A DNA stretch of 64,000 nt from Halocatena halophila (GTDB lineage Archaea; Halobacteriota; Halobacteria; Halobacteriales; Haloarculaceae): the NCBI GenBank assembly GCA_027563145.1, contig CP071306.1:806001-870000 (forward strand). Direction: 5' to 3'. The notes under the pieces were generated by a model. It made no database searches. It was not told the DNA's origin and worked only from the letters and a program-made list of their open reading frames with translations. Positions 54,142 to 63,773 of this stretch are shown here, piece by piece (positions within the stretch are counted from its first letter, which is position 1; every line of letters begins with the position of its first letter). A program made the translations under genes and the position numbers.

Positions 54142-55035
54142 ATGCACGATCTCGCCCACAGGCGATCGCCGGCCACGATCGTCGAGGCTGGAGCGTTACT
54201 CCAGTCGACGACGCCGGTTCGGCTGTCGATCCTTGAGCAGTTGAAAGACGATGCAACGGATAGTCAACAGGAGATTGCCGCCGCGGTTGATCTGTCTGCC
54301 TCTGCGGTTTCTCAGCATCTCGCTTCGCTGGCTGGTGGTTCACGGCCAATCGTCAACCGTGATGGATCGTTACCGGTGGTTACACCCGTTGGAACGAAGC
54401 TACTGGACAACATCTACAAGTTGCTACGGCTTCACGGCGTGGACACTGAATCCATTGACTGGTCATCCGAGGAAATCGTCGAGCTCCTCGATCCGATTTG
54501 TGTCGCAAACGGGCCATTGTTCACGCTTACGTACTACTCGATCGGGCTCAGAAACTCTTCGGGCGAACGACTCGATCTGCTGTTGTTTCCAAAGCGAATC
54601 AGCGTCGCGTCGATTCTCACCGACGTGCGGACCTGGCAAGAACGCCGCGGCGAATCCGTAACGCGGGGACAGATCAGATATCGGCTGAAAAAGCTCGCTG
54701 GGGCGGACGTTCTTGAGTTTTCAGATTCGACGATTACCCTGACTGAACACGGAAAACTCCAGCTTAGACTTTTCGAGCGGGTGATTCAGCTGTTCACGGC
54801 CGAGACGGAAGCTACCGAGAACGAATCAGCTGGAACGAGGGTGGGTTTCGATCGCGGCTCCGACGGGCCGACCGTAGTGCCTGCGCTCTGTGGACCCGAC
54901 GGTGAACCGATTGCTACCGATTCGATGACGGTGGCCGAGCTCACCGAGTTTGCTGCTCGCTATGCCGACACGTTCGACCCGGATGCGACGCTCGAGCTCT
55001 CGTGGGTGCTACAGGAAGGCCCTCCGGCAAACTGA
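54142..55035 (+). CDS. Winged-helix (ArsR-like) regulator
   Basis: A 297-residue protein. Residues 20-85 form an ArsR-type winged helix: TTPVRLSILEQLKDDATDSQ, then EIAAAVDLSASAVSQHLASL. A second winged-helix-like segment may lie around residues 160-200 (SVASILTDVRTWQERRGES, then RGQIRYRLKKLAGADVL). The C-terminal part is acidic with no recognised domain. Its stop is 2 bp from the stop of the Tat-type protein gene on the other strand. The target is unknown. Confidence 0.8.
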   Translation: MHDLAHRRSPATIVEAGALLQSTTPVRLSILEQLKDDATDSQQEIAAAVDLSASAVSQHLASLAGGSRPIVNRDGSLPVVTPVGTKLLDNIYKLLRLHGVDTESIDWSSEEIVELLDPICVANGPLFTLTYYSIGLRNSSGERLDLLLFPKRISVASILTDVRTWQERRGESVTRGQIRYRLKKLAGADVLEFSDSTITLTEHGKLQLRLFERVIQLFTAETEATENESAGTRVGFDRGSDGPTVVPALCGPDGEPIATDSMTVAELTEFAARYADTFDPDATLELSWVLQEGPPAN

Positions 55036-55037
55036 GG

Positions 55038-56486
55038 TCATCGTGCTCGGCCGACTTTCTGATGCCAGTTTGTGATTTTCTTTCCACGCCGGAACCCACC
55101 ACGGTGGTTGAATCGTTCGAGATCCGATGGGAGTATCTCCGGATATGATGGTGCATCCTCAAGCGTCGCGAGCTGTTGAAACAGCTCTTTGCGGTCGTAT
55201 TTGCGTTTGGGATCCATCGAAATCGTCGCCGCCGTATACAACGCACCCGGTGAGTACTGCTGTGATTCGTAGAGATGTCGCAGTTCGCTCGCCTGGTTCG
55301 AGAGATCCGCGGCGATATCGAGTCGGGTGTTGATCTCGCTTGCCTCAGAGATCATGTCGTTCGATTCTGCTATGCGTTCGGCCGCGTAGCCGAGATGGTT
55401 CGGCGTGTTCGTTTCTGCCACCGATTCGAGGTGTTCGAGCACCGTCTCGGTCTCGTTGACGATCGCTTTGTGATCGTTGCCAATTCCTCCAGGACCGAAA
55501 CAGCCAGTGAACAGATCCGGAAAGAGAGGCACTGCTAATCGACTTCCCAGCAAATACCAATCCTCGTGTTGCACGCCGGTCGTCTCCCGCGCAACGGTGG
55601 CGACCGACGAAAACATGTCGTGATACGCGCCGGTGACCGAATGGTCCGGTCGGCCGATCTGTTCGATTCCGTTTTGCTCGTGGTCGAGTGTGAGTACCGC
55701 TGGATCGATCTCGAACTCCGACTCCCGAACGATTGTGCTGATTCCCGACTGTTCACCCTGTCCGAGCACGGAGACGATGTTGATTGGAAGCTGTCGGTTG
55801 GCCGCGTGTTTGACCTCAAGGGCGGCAACGTTCTTGCCGAACACGCGTTCGTTGTAGCTGATCGGATCCTCGACGCCCGAGTCGAGTTTTTGCTGGTGAT
55901 TTTCTACCGCTGTGCGCCGCTCGGTGTTGAGTTCCCAGTTGCCGAGTGCGGTCATGAACGGCTTCATATATTCTCCCTGGCAAAACTCCAGATACGTTTC
56001 TGAAGACTGACGGGCAGCGTGCTGGGTAACATGTTCGGGCAACGATTCAAGGGCCGACCAGTAAGCCTGAATATTGCGATCCTGTTTCGTGGCTGAGTAG
56101 TACTTCGCGTAATCCAGGCTGTGTAAGATTCCCTGCTGAATCAGCGTCTGACAGAGTGCCCACCGGAGTCTCACCTCCTGATTGTCCGTCTCACGAACGG
56201 CCCGGGCGTGAAGACGTTTCAGATCATACGTGTCCATCAGAATGATCGGCTGTTCGTGTCGACTCGCGTTTCCCAGTATCGATGGCAGGTTAGAAAATAA
56301 TGTAGAAAAGCACATACTTGGTGGCGTGAGATAGGCTTCAGTGATCATGGTGTCATCTCCTTGTTTTTTATGTGTGTTAATTCTACTGGACGGTGTTGCC
56401 TCTGAATTGGTGCCCAGTCCGTACACCCCCACAACGGCGGGGAGGACTGAGCGTAGCAGCTGCCTGCGTGTCTGCCCCATAGTCAT
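55038..56486 (-). CDS. Unrecognised Tat-type exported protein
   Basis: A 482-residue protein starting MTMGQTRRQLLRSVLPAVVG, a twin-arginine-like signal with a short hydrophobic run, so it may be exported; a short cytoplasmic life is also possible. The rest is soluble and largely helical, with HEQPIILMDTYDLKRLHARA, VFGKNVAALEVKHAANRQL and FTGCFGPGGIGNDHKAIVNE as distinctive parts. I do not recognise any family. AATATTAAC (minus strand, 56506-56514) lies about 25 bp before the start. Codon use is ordinary, but the flanking DNA is AT-rich, as for acquired genes. Confidence 0.7.
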   Translation of the reverse strand: MTMGQTRRQLLRSVLPAVVGVYGLGTNSEATPSSRINTHKKQGDDTMITEAYLTPPSMCFSTLFSNLPSILGNASRHEQPIILMDTYDLKRLHARAVRETDNQEVRLRWALCQTLIQQGILHSLDYAKYYSATKQDRNIQAYWSALESLPEHVTQHAARQSSETYLEFCQGEYMKPFMTALGNWELNTERRTAVENHQQKLDSGVEDPISYNERVFGKNVAALEVKHAANRQLPINIVSVLGQGEQSGISTIVRESEFEIDPAVLTLDHEQNGIEQIGRPDHSVTGAYHDMFSSVATVARETTGVQHEDWYLLGSRLAVPLFPDLFTGCFGPGGIGNDHKAIVNETETVLEHLESVAETNTPNHLGYAAERIAESNDMISEASEINTRLDIAADLSNQASELRHLYESQQYSPGALYTAATISMDPKRKYDRKELFQQLATLEDAPSYPEILPSDLERFNHRGGFRRGKKITNWHQKVGRAR

Positions 56487-56769
56487 ATATATGACCTCTC
56501 TGGAGTTAATATTGTTGGTAATTAATAACTAACTAGTAATTCTTTTATCACTAGACTAGTTGGGACAATACTACTGGTCTAAGATATCAGTTCTAATTGA
56601 ATATTGACGCCATAGAGATGCTAGCGCGCCAATAGTACCTTCTCAGGGGTATCAATTGGATATTCTATATTATTTATTGTTATTTTAGTTACAGCCAGAT
56701 ATGACCACTAGCAGTTACTAATTCCTCTGTTGTCTTACACACAATTTGGCCACGGTCGGAGAGTGGCGA
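56487..56769. other. AT-rich intergenic region with an inverted repeat
   Basis: About 280 bp, markedly AT-rich compared with the flanking genes, and without a reading frame. AACTAGT (56531-56537) and ACTAGTT (56555-56561) form a perfect 7-bp inverted repeat with a 17-bp spacer, about 45-75 bp upstream of the exported-protein gene. This may be an operator or the scar of a transfer. The promoter of that gene lies at its low-coordinate end. Confidence 0.5.
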
Positions 56770-57354
56770 TCACACCGATCCAATACACTGAAGCCACTCA
56801 CCGTCATGGGTGGTGCAATTCGTGATGGAAATCGACGCCCCCTCAAGGAGCGAGCATAGTTCCGGTTCGGTGTACCGTGTGAACACCCGCTGGTCGTTCT
56901 CGTAGGTGTCACCAACGGTCTTTCCCTCACCCAGTTTCACCGCGAGGGCGATCGTTCCAGTATCGAGGAGGCGACCGAACGCTTCAAGCGTTTTGCGGGC
57001 GTCGCCACGAGGGACGTGCAGGAAGGACGCACAGGCCCAGATACCGTCGAATGAACCGTTCGAAAGTCCTGGCGTGCGCATATCCATCCGAGCAACGTGA
57101 CCGGGGACGCGATCGTTAGCACTCGCGAGAAACGATTTGGACAGATCAATCCCTATCACATCGTATCCCCGGCGATCGAACGTTTCGGTCTCCCAGCCGG
57201 GACCACAGCCGACATCCAGGATGCGATTGCCATCACAATTGTCGAGAAACCGTTCGAGCAGGGCTGCGATCGCAGTCCGATCCACGTGACGTGATTCGTA
57301 TTTGGCTGCGATAGCGTCGTACGTGTCGATGGTCGCCTGCAGATCGGGATCCAT
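56770..57354 (-). CDS. SAM-dependent methyltransferase, class I
   Basis: A 194-residue methyltransferase. Motif I is ILDVGCGPGWETE near residue 46, with GYDVIGIDLSKSFL carrying the acidic residue that binds the SAM ribose, and FDGIWACASFLHVPRGD as motif IV. The substrate is unknown. It is intact, unlike the methyltransferase remnant at 25.4-26.1 kb. It is divergent from adk. The ATG at 57354 is preferred to the upstream in-frame start at 57372. Confidence 0.9.
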   Translation of the reverse strand: MDPDLQATIDTYDAIAAKYESRHVDRTAIAALLERFLDNCDGNRILDVGCGPGWETETFDRRGYDVIGIDLSKSFLASANDRVPGHVARMDMRTPGLSNGSFDGIWACASFLHVPRGDARKTLEAFGRLLDTGTIALAVKLGEGKTVGDTYENDQRVFTRYTEPELCSLLEGASISITNCTTHDGEWLQCIGSV

Positions 57355-57425
57355 ACCCCTAAAAAATGGCACACACCTGAAAGCAGTTTCTACAAGCTTT
57401 TAGGGGCGGCCACCACCGTTTAGCT

Positions 57426-58055
57426 ATGGGCACCGAACGACCACGAATCCTGTTGCTCGGTCCACCGGGGGCTGGCAAGGGCACACAGAGCGAAAATCTC
57501 GTTAGTGCGTTCGATCTCGACCACGTGACGACGGGCGACGCGTTGCGTGCAAACAAAGACATGGAAACGGAGTATGGAACCCCTCGGGAGTACATGGACG
57601 CGGGCGAACTCGTCCCGGATCCGGTCGTCAACGAGATTGTCGCAGCTGCACTCGAGGACGCCGATGGGTACGTTCTCGACGGCTATCCACGAAATCTCTC
57701 ACAGGCGGAGTATCTCGATGAGATCACCACACTCGATCACGTGCTGTTTCTCGACGTTGATCGCGAGGAGCTTTTGCGCCGACTCACCGGCCGGCGCGTC
57801 TGTCCGGAGTGTGGAAAAACGTACCACGTCGAGTTCAATCAGCCCGAAACCGAGGGCGTCTGTGACGCCTGCGGAAGTGAACTCACCCAGCGCGATGACG
57901 ACACCGAGGACGTTGTGAACGAACGGCTCGACGTGTACGATGAGAACACGCTCCCAGTCGTCGAATACTATCGTGACCAGGGCGAGCTCATCGAAATTGA
58001 CGGCAACGACTCACCCGACGGCGTCTGGGAGACGATTCAGTCCACGCTGGAGTGA
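57426..58055 (+). CDS. adk: Adenylate kinase
   Basis: A 209-residue enzyme that interconverts ATP plus AMP with two ADP. The P-loop is [10 protein letters not shown] at 12-21. Other segments are [16 protein letters not shown] and a zinc-binding lid with [19 protein letters not shown] followed by CDACG. It opens the conserved haloarchaeal run adk-DUF106-cmk-truB, usually near the ribosomal and Sec genes. Confidence 0.96.
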   Translation: MGTERPRILLLGPPGAGKGTQSENLVSAFDLDHVTTGDALRANKDMETEYGTPREYMDAGELVPDPVVNEIVAAALEDADGYVLDGYPRNLSQAEYLDEITTLDHVLFLDVDREELLRRLTGRRVCPECGKTYHVEFNQPETEGVCDACGSELTQRDDDTEDVVNERLDVYDENTLPVVEYYRDQGELIEIDGNDSPDGVWETIQSTLE

Positions 58056-58147
58056 CGGGCAGAGCTTGCTCCCTTCGGTGGTATGTCACACGCCATCAAA
58101 TCTACAGAAAGGAGGTTTCATAACGCCTCATGCCCTAGGACTGGCCA

Positions 58148-59068
58148 ATGGTACGTGCTGAACAGAAGGTGAACGATCTTCTTGCGGAAGATTCTGGCAT
58201 GAGCGATGCACTCTCCGCCGTGCTCGCCGAAGCCGAACAAAATGGAGGAACGGTGGAGTGGGCCGATGTCAACGGCGAGTTGACCAGTGGCCAGTGGGGG
58301 CGGATCATCGAGAAGGGGCTGCTTCAGAGCGCCAACGGAAACGGATTCGCCGTCCAGCAGCCTGAGACGATCAAAGGCGCGCTCAACGGGCAGTTCAACG
58401 GGTCGAAATCCACGGCATCCAACGGTAGCTCCACCGCTGACGATTCGGACGAAGACACCTCCTGGACGACATACGACAAACTCGCCGGGCTCGTCGCCCT
58501 GGGCATGATGGCGGGCTACTCGATTCAACCCATCAAAAACACCGTGGGGGGCGTTATGCACATGTTGCTTGGTCCAGTGAACGCGGTCTTGCCGTTCTAT
58601 GGCGTCGTTCTTCTGTTGGCCGTTGCACTGGGTTTCTACTCGACGGTGTTCCGCGCAAAGTTGATGGACACGGAGATGATGGGCGACCACCAGGAACGGA
58701 TGAAAGACCTTCAGGAGCGCCAGAAGGCCGCCCGCGAGCGCGGTGATGACGAAGCGATCGAGCGCCTCCAGAAAGAGCAGATGGATATGATGGGCGATCA
58801 GCTCGGCATGTTCAAACAGCAGTTTAGACCCATGGTGTGGATCATGCTGCTGACGATTCCCGTGTTTCTCTGGCTCTACTGGATGATCGGACCGGGTCCA
58901 CTCCCCGCCGGCGACACCACAGTGATCATGCCCTTTGCCGGGGAGGTCGCCTGGACCGACAGTCTGCTGGTCTTTCCTGCCTGGCTGGCCTGGTATATGA
59001 TCTGTTCGATCGGCTCCACGCAGGTCATCCAGAAGGGGTTGAACATGGATATCACACCGGGTTCGTAA
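58148..59068 (+). CDS. DUF106 membrane protein (EMC3/TMCO1-like)
   Basis: A 306-residue protein. The first 110 residues are soluble, with a low-complexity Ser/Thr/Asp linker. The remainder has three to four hydrophobic segments, a charged helical hairpin (EMMGDHQERMKDLQERQKA and on) and MDMMGDQLGMFKQQFRPMVW, both diagnostic for DUF106. Relatives of YidC/Oxa1, EMC3 and TMCO1 act in membrane protein insertion. The position between adk and cmk, in the neighbourhood where secY lies in many archaea, fits. Confidence 0.9.
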   Translation: MVRAEQKVNDLLAEDSGMSDALSAVLAEAEQNGGTVEWADVNGELTSGQWGRIIEKGLLQSANGNGFAVQQPETIKGALNGQFNGSKSTASNGSSTADDSDEDTSWTTYDKLAGLVALGMMAGYSIQPIKNTVGGVMHMLLGPVNAVLPFYGVVLLLAVALGFYSTVFRAKLMDTEMMGDHQERMKDLQERQKAARERGDDEAIERLQKEQMDMMGDQLGMFKQQFRPMVWIMLLTIPVFLWLYWMIGPGPLPAGDTTVIMPFAGEVAWTDSLLVFPAWLAWYMICSIGSTQVIQKGLNMDITPGS

Positions 59069-59104
59069 GACAACTACTTTTAGGCCACCGGTCCGAGGGT
59101 AAAC

Positions 59105-59683
59105 ATGTTAATCACGGTCTCCGGCCCGGCGGGCGTCGGAACGAGCACGACCGCAGAGCGACTCGCCGACGTGCTGGGATACGATCACGTGAGTGGGGGC
59201 GATATTTTCCGCTCGCTCGCCGAAGAACGGGGGATGAGTGTCCTCGAGTTTAATCAGCTCGCTGAAGAGAACGATCAGATCGATCGAGATCTCGATCGGC
59301 GCCAGCGGACGCTCGCGCAGGATCGCGACGAGCTCATTCTCGAGTCCCGGCTCGCTGGCTGGATGGCCGGCGAGCACGCCGATTATAAGATCTGGCTGGA
59401 TGCGCCGCCATCGATTCGGGCCGCACGAATTGCAGACCGTGAAAAAAAGCCCGTCGAAACCGCTCGTGAGGAAACCCAGGCGCGCGAAGCGAGCGAAGCA
59501 CTCCGCTATCGCGAGTGTTACGACATCGATATCGAAGATCGATCGATCTACGATCTCACTATCAACACCGCCCGCCTCGATCCCGCCGGCATCGTTCGGA
59601 CGATTCGGTCGTTCGTCGACGCGTACGACGAGCGTGCCGATGAGGGAACGATGCCGATCGAAGGCGTTCGGTACGAGTTCTAG
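59105..59683 (+). CDS. cmk: Cytidylate kinase
   Basis: A 192-residue archaeal-type CMP kinase. The N-terminal P-loop reads GPAGVGTS at 7-14: position 13, where the family usually has Lys (GKS/GKT), is Thr (codon ACG). The rest matches the family: [45 protein letters not shown] and [12 protein letters not shown]. Because the whole fold is kept, it is probably functional or only recently altered. It belongs to the adk-DUF106-cmk-truB run, with truB 4 bp downstream. Confidence 0.93.
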   Translation: MLITVSGPAGVGTSTTAERLADVLGYDHVSGGDIFRSLAEERGMSVLEFNQLAEENDQIDRDLDRRQRTLAQDRDELILESRLAGWMAGEHADYKIWLDAPPSIRAARIADREKKPVETAREETQAREASEALRYRECYDIDIEDRSIYDLTINTARLDPAGIVRTIRSFVDAYDERADEGTMPIEGVRYEF

Positions 59684-59687
59684 GCCG

Positions 59688-60545
59688 ATGCGTGGTCCAC
59701 CCACAGAGCGCGATATCGATTCGCTGTGCTCGTTCGGCGTCGTGAATCTCGATAAGCCGCCCGGTCCCTCAGCCCATCAGGTGACGGCGTGGCTTCGCGA
59801 TCGGCTTGGCGTCGATAGGGCAGCCCATGCGGGGACGCTCGATCCGAAGGTAACGGGCTGTTTGCCGGTGTTGACCGGCGACGCAACCAGGATGGCACAG
59901 GTGTTCGATGATAGTATCAAGGCCTACGTGGCGGTGCTCGAACTCCATGGCCAGGCCGACGATCTCTCCGCACTCGAAGCGTTCGAGGGAGAAATCTATC
60001 AGAAGCCACCACGCAAGAGCGCTGTTGCTCGTCGCCTTCGGACCCGGACGATCCATCGCCTTGAGCTGCTCGAACGGGACGGGCGATCGGCACTTTGCTA
60101 CGTCGAGTGTCAGAGTGGGACGTACATTCGAAAGCTCTGTCACGATCTCGGACTGGCGATCGGGACCGGCGCGCACATGGGCGATCTTCGCCGGGTGCAG
60201 ACCGGGACGTTCGATGACACCGATCTGAACACAATGGAAGATCTGACCGATGCGGTGGCGTTTGCTGCGGAGGGCGAGGAGGAAACGATCCGGGAGGTGA
60301 TCCAGCCCGCAGAGCGCGCACTGGTCGGGCTTGGGTCGGTTACGATTGCGCCGTCGGCCGCCGAGGAGGTTGCCAACGGCGCACCGCTGTACGCGCCGGG
60401 AATCATCGAAACGGATGGTGTCGAACGGGATGCACTCGTCGCGTGTTACACGCCCGACGGCGCTGCAGTGTCGATTGGAACGCTCGTGGGCGACCCCGAC
60501 GGCACGAGTGGCCTCGTCGTCGACACCGAGCGCGTGCTCGTCTGA
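59688..60545 (+). CDS. truB: tRNA/rRNA pseudouridine synthase TruB/Cbf5 family
   Basis: A 285-residue pseudouridine synthase. The catalytic Asp is D52 in HAGTLDPKVTG. VNLDKPPGPSAHQV opens the domain, and QKPPRKSAVARRLRTRTIH, TYIRKLCHDLG and GAHMGDLRRVQTG follow. The C-terminal 80 residues form a PUA domain. In archaea this protein is Cbf5, which works with H/ACA guide RNAs and also on tRNA U55. The ATG at 59688 is used; the frame upstream overlaps cmk. Confidence 0.95.
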   Translation: MRGPPTERDIDSLCSFGVVNLDKPPGPSAHQVTAWLRDRLGVDRAAHAGTLDPKVTGCLPVLTGDATRMAQVFDDSIKAYVAVLELHGQADDLSALEAFEGEIYQKPPRKSAVARRLRTRTIHRLELLERDGRSALCYVECQSGTYIRKLCHDLGLAIGTGAHMGDLRRVQTGTFDDTDLNTMEDLTDAVAFAAEGEEETIREVIQPAERALVGLGSVTIAPSAAEEVANGAPLYAPGIIETDGVERDALVACYTPDGAAVSIGTLVGDPDGTSGLVVDTERVLV

Positions 60546-60620
60546 ACCCCACCAAACTGGCCACCAGCGGGGAGAAAAGCGACACGCTTAATCGTGGATG
60601 GTACCTTGGCTCAGTTACGC

Positions 60621-60693
60621 GGGGCCGTGGGGTAGCCTGGTATCCTCTGCGCATGGGGTGCGTTGGACCTGAGTTCGAATCTCAGCGGTCCCA
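60621..60693 (+). tRNA. tRNA-Pro (anticodon GGG)
   Basis: The acceptor GGGGCCG pairs with CGGTCCC (one G-U) with discriminator A. The anticodon stem TGCGC/GCGTT closes ATGGGGT, anticodon GGG for codon CCC; the outermost pair is T-T, and position 32 is A. The T-arm is CTGAG/CTCAG with loop TTCGAAT. CCA is not encoded. Confidence 0.93.
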
Positions 60694-60765
60694 CATTCTA
60701 TCTTCAGTTGCAATCGAGAGAACCCCGTACGGAAGACATTTACTGTGGACATTGCAACGCCGAAT

Positions 60766-61947
60766 ATGTACACACGTCGACAGCTGCTGGCCGGGCTCGG
60801 CTGTGGTGGGATCGTGGGTATGGCCGGCTGTCTCTCCGAGGAGACCGGGTTCTATCCGGGCGACGAGGAAGAGCGAACGAAATGGTGGCCACAGCCCCAG
60901 TACGACGGCTATGGGACGTGCTTCAACCCGGAGACAACAGTATCGGCCGACTCGCCGAGCGTGCGCTGGGAGCTCGAGATTTCCAGTCCGTCTGCGCGAC
61001 CGATCATCGTCGATAGCGTGGCAGTGTTGCCGACCAGCGAGGCAGTTCGGGCGGTCTCCACTGTGGATGGGAGCGAACTCTGGACGGCAACGGAGAAAGA
61101 TTCGGTGGTGTGGCCCAGATCCGTGGCCGCACACGACGGGCTGGTGTTCATTTCGAGCTCAGAGGAACCAGAGCTGATGGCACTCGGTCTGCAGACGGGA
61201 AAGCGAACGTGGGAGCGAACCTTCGAACGGCCACCAAAAGCGTTCACGATCGACTATTCGAACTCACACCTTCTCTTCGGTGACGACACTGGAACCGTTT
61301 ACAGCGTCGATCCAGCCACTGGCAAGACGAACTGGAAGCGTTCCGTGTTCGGACCGATCTCCACTATCGTGACCAAGATAGGATTCCATCTGATTGGAAC
61401 GGAGGGCGGTGAGGTGTACGCACTATATGGCGAGCAAGGAGATGGCCTCTGGCGTCGGAGATTCCCGGGAGCCATCACAGCGTTGGGGTCGAGGAACGGA
61501 AGCCATAGCGGTGCTGGTGCGTTTGTCAGCTGTTTCAGTGGATCGACTTTCGCACTCAATCCGTCCAGTGCGGGAGCTACCGTCTGGTCGAAAGACCTCT
61601 GGTCACCGGAATCGGTCGTCGTGACGAGCAGTCACGTGTACACAGCAGGGACCTCAATCTCGGCGATCAACTACCGAAACGGGAAGCGAAGCTGGTCTGT
61701 CGGCGAGACGGTCCAGTGTGGCCCTGCAGCTGCGGGCGATCTCGTCTTCGTTGGCGCGGAAAACGCCGTCGAGGCGTACAAGATGGGTGGCGGTGCTGGA
61801 CTCGGTGGAATACGAATCGATACAAAAGGATGGAGACTGCCGGTCGATGGAACCCCCCAGAGAGGATTTGCAGTCGCCGATGGGGCACTCTTCGTCATGA
61901 CACAAGGCGGGAACGGTGAGCCATCGAAGGCGTACGCGATCGAATGA
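60766..61947 (+). CDS. Tat lipoprotein with PQQ-like beta-propeller
   Basis: A 393-residue protein. It starts MYTRRQLLAGLGCGGIVGMAGC, a twin-arginine signal with a lipobox, so Cys22 may be lipid-anchored on the cell surface. The mature part is made of repeated four-strand blades of the PQQ type: AVSTVDGSELWTATEKDS, MALGLQTGKRTWERTFER, YSVDPATGKTNWKR, ALYGEQGDGLWRRRF, AINYRNGKRSWSVG. The ligand is unknown; such proteins act as scaffolds or, in bacteria, as BamB. The ATG at 60766 gives the signal at the very N-terminus. Confidence 0.85.
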   Translation: MYTRRQLLAGLGCGGIVGMAGCLSEETGFYPGDEEERTKWWPQPQYDGYGTCFNPETTVSADSPSVRWELEISSPSARPIIVDSVAVLPTSEAVRAVSTVDGSELWTATEKDSVVWPRSVAAHDGLVFISSSEEPELMALGLQTGKRTWERTFERPPKAFTIDYSNSHLLFGDDTGTVYSVDPATGKTNWKRSVFGPISTIVTKIGFHLIGTEGGEVYALYGEQGDGLWRRRFPGAITALGSRNGSHSGAGAFVSCFSGSTFALNPSSAGATVWSKDLWSPESVVVTSSHVYTAGTSISAINYRNGKRSWSVGETVQCGPAAAGDLVFVGAENAVEAYKMGGGAGLGGIRIDTKGWRLPVDGTPQRGFAVADGALFVMTQGGNGEPSKAYAIE

Positions 61948-62029
61948 CGTCCATAGCTCCTCGCCCGTGAAGGGTCAGCCACACACACCAAAATTCATTT
62001 CCTGTCACTGTCCAAATTCCACCGAACGA

Positions 62030-62551
62030 ATGCCTGGCTCCAAATTTCTCGACGGCGATACAATCGAACTCTGTGTCCCAACGAAAGCGGATCGAGCGTG
62101 GCTCAACAAACAGCAAAACGATCCCCGAATCTGGCGGTCGATGCTCACGCACACGCCAACCCAGCTCGACGAGACACCGTACGAACAGGACGAGGGGACC
62201 GTCCGCCTGCTGATCTGCGATTCGAATGTGCCGGTGGGGAAGATCTGGCTGCGACAGGCCGGCATTCAACAGCGCTACGGCACCGGAACGCTCGGCTACT
62301 GGATCGCACCCGACGAGTGGGGCCAGGGCTACGCTACGGCCGCCGTCGAGCGCATGGTGACCTATGGCTTCGAACAACGCAGACTCCACCGGATCACTGC
62401 TGACGTGTTCGAGTGCAACCCGGCGTCTGCGCGCGTGTTAGAACACAATGGCTTTCACCAGGAAGGAACCGAACGACAGGCCGCATTCATCGACGGCGAG
62501 TATCACGACGTCCGCAACTACGGGCTGTTGCGGACCGAATGGATGCGCTGA
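62030..62551 (+). CDS. GNAT family N-acetyltransferase
   Basis: A 173-residue RimJ/RimL-type acetyltransferase. The acetyl-CoA site is IAPDEWGQGYATAAVERMV, followed by HRITADVFECNPASARVLEHNGF. The ATG at 62030 (MPGSKFLDGDTIELCV) fits the family start; upstream residues of the open frame run through the gap after the propeller gene. The substrate is unknown. It is distinct from the GNAT at 10.3 kb and its remnant at 36.9 kb. Confidence 0.88.
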   Translation: MPGSKFLDGDTIELCVPTKADRAWLNKQQNDPRIWRSMLTHTPTQLDETPYEQDEGTVRLLICDSNVPVGKIWLRQAGIQQRYGTGTLGYWIAPDEWGQGYATAAVERMVTYGFEQRRLHRITADVFECNPASARVLEHNGFHQEGTERQAAFIDGEYHDVRNYGLLRTEWMR

Positions 62552-62654
62552 ATCGCACTGTGGTACGCCGGGGGAACACCGAAGTGGATTGCCCGTAACA
62601 CCAGTGTATGGAACGTGCGCCGACACGGAGCCACACAAACGGCTGTGATCGCCC

Positions 62655-63773
62655 GTGAACGCGCTGTTCGATGCCGACCGGAGCCTGCTGCCGTGGTGGT
62701 TTCTGGTCGCCATCCTCACCGCGATCGTGCTGGCGATCGCCTACGCGTTCGTTGGAACGATTGTCGTTGGGATTTTCTTCTACTACGCAATGCGCCCGAT
62801 CAACCGGCGTATTCGTCGGTTTACCAGCGCACGCCGATTCGCGGCGGTCACCACGCTGGTACTCGTTCTCTTGCCGATCATCGTTTTTCTGAGCTACACG
62901 CTGTTTGTTGGCCTCGAAAGTCTGAACATGGCGCTTTCAGAAGGAATTCGACAGGCACTCCAGCCGTACGTGGATCTCACCAGATGGCTCGAAGAGCCAC
63001 AGACGCTGGTCACGATCACCGAACAGCTCCAGCGGTCGGCACCGCTTCAGGGGATTCTCACGGCCAGCATCGACGTGCTCGTGGCGGTGACGAACGCGCT
63101 CGTTCACGTGGGATTGATCGTCGCAATTGTTTACTACCTGCTCCGAGATGGCGCACGGATCGAAGCCTGGTTTCGAGAAGAGGTGGGGCCAGACAGTGCT
63201 GCCTACGCCTACGCCAGCGCTGTTGACACGGACTTAGAAACCGTCTACTTCGGAAACGTCATCGCCCTGGTGATGATCACGCTCGGCGCAATCGTCTGGT
63301 ACCATGGCTACAACATGATTGCGCCGCCACACCTCCAGGTGCCAGTTCCAATGTTGCTTGGGCTGTTGACCGGCATTGCAAGCATCATCCCGATCATCGT
63401 TGGAAAACTCGTCTACCTGCCGATAACGGGGTATCTGGTGTTGCTTGCCATCCGGGCGTCACCAGTCCAGCTCTGGTATCCAGCACTGTTCGGAATCGTC
63501 TCGCTCGTCGTGCTCGATCTGATCCCACAGTCATTCATTCAGCCGTATATCGCCGGACGAAAGCTCCACGTCGGATTGACGATCTTCGCGTACGTGTTCG
63601 GCGGGCTGTTTTTCGGCTGGTATGGGCTGTTTCTGGGACCGATCATCCTCGTCTTTGCCCTCCAGGCGATTCGGCTGGTCATCACCGATCTCCTCCATGG
63701 AGGACCGGTGACGCCACGACCGACGGCCGCTCGCGATCTGGGCTCCGATCCAGCACTCGAAGCCGACGAATGA
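62655..63773 (+). CDS. AI-2E family transporter
   Basis: A 372-residue membrane protein of the AI-2E/PerM (UPF0118) family with about eight hydrophobic segments. It starts with GTG (MNALFDADRSLLPWW), holds VGIFFYYAMRPINRRIRR after the second helix, and the family region PVPMLLGLLTGIASIIPIIVG followed by DLIPQSFIQPYIAGRKLHVG. Some relatives export autoinducer-2 or are sodium/proton antiporters. Its stop lies directly before the ilvD stop on the opposite strand. Confidence 0.9.
   Translation: MNALFDADRSLLPWWFLVAILTAIVLAIAYAFVGTIVVGIFFYYAMRPINRRIRRFTSARRFAAVTTLVLVLLPIIVFLSYTLFVGLESLNMALSEGIRQALQPYVDLTRWLEEPQTLVTITEQLQRSAPLQGILTASIDVLVAVTNALVHVGLIVAIVYYLLRDGARIEAWFREEVGPDSAAYAYASAVDTDLETVYFGNVIALVMITLGAIVWYHGYNMIAPPHLQVPVPMLLGLLTGIASIIPIIVGKLVYLPITGYLVLLAIRASPVQLWYPALFGIVSLVVLDLIPQSFIQPYIAGRKLHVGLTIFAYVFGGLFFGWYGLFLGPIILVFALQAIRLVITDLLHGGPVTPRPTAARDLGSDPALEADE

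Noticed and set aside
59238-59687. 150-codon extension upstream of truB
   Set aside because: It overlaps cmk in another frame; the known truB start is at 59688.
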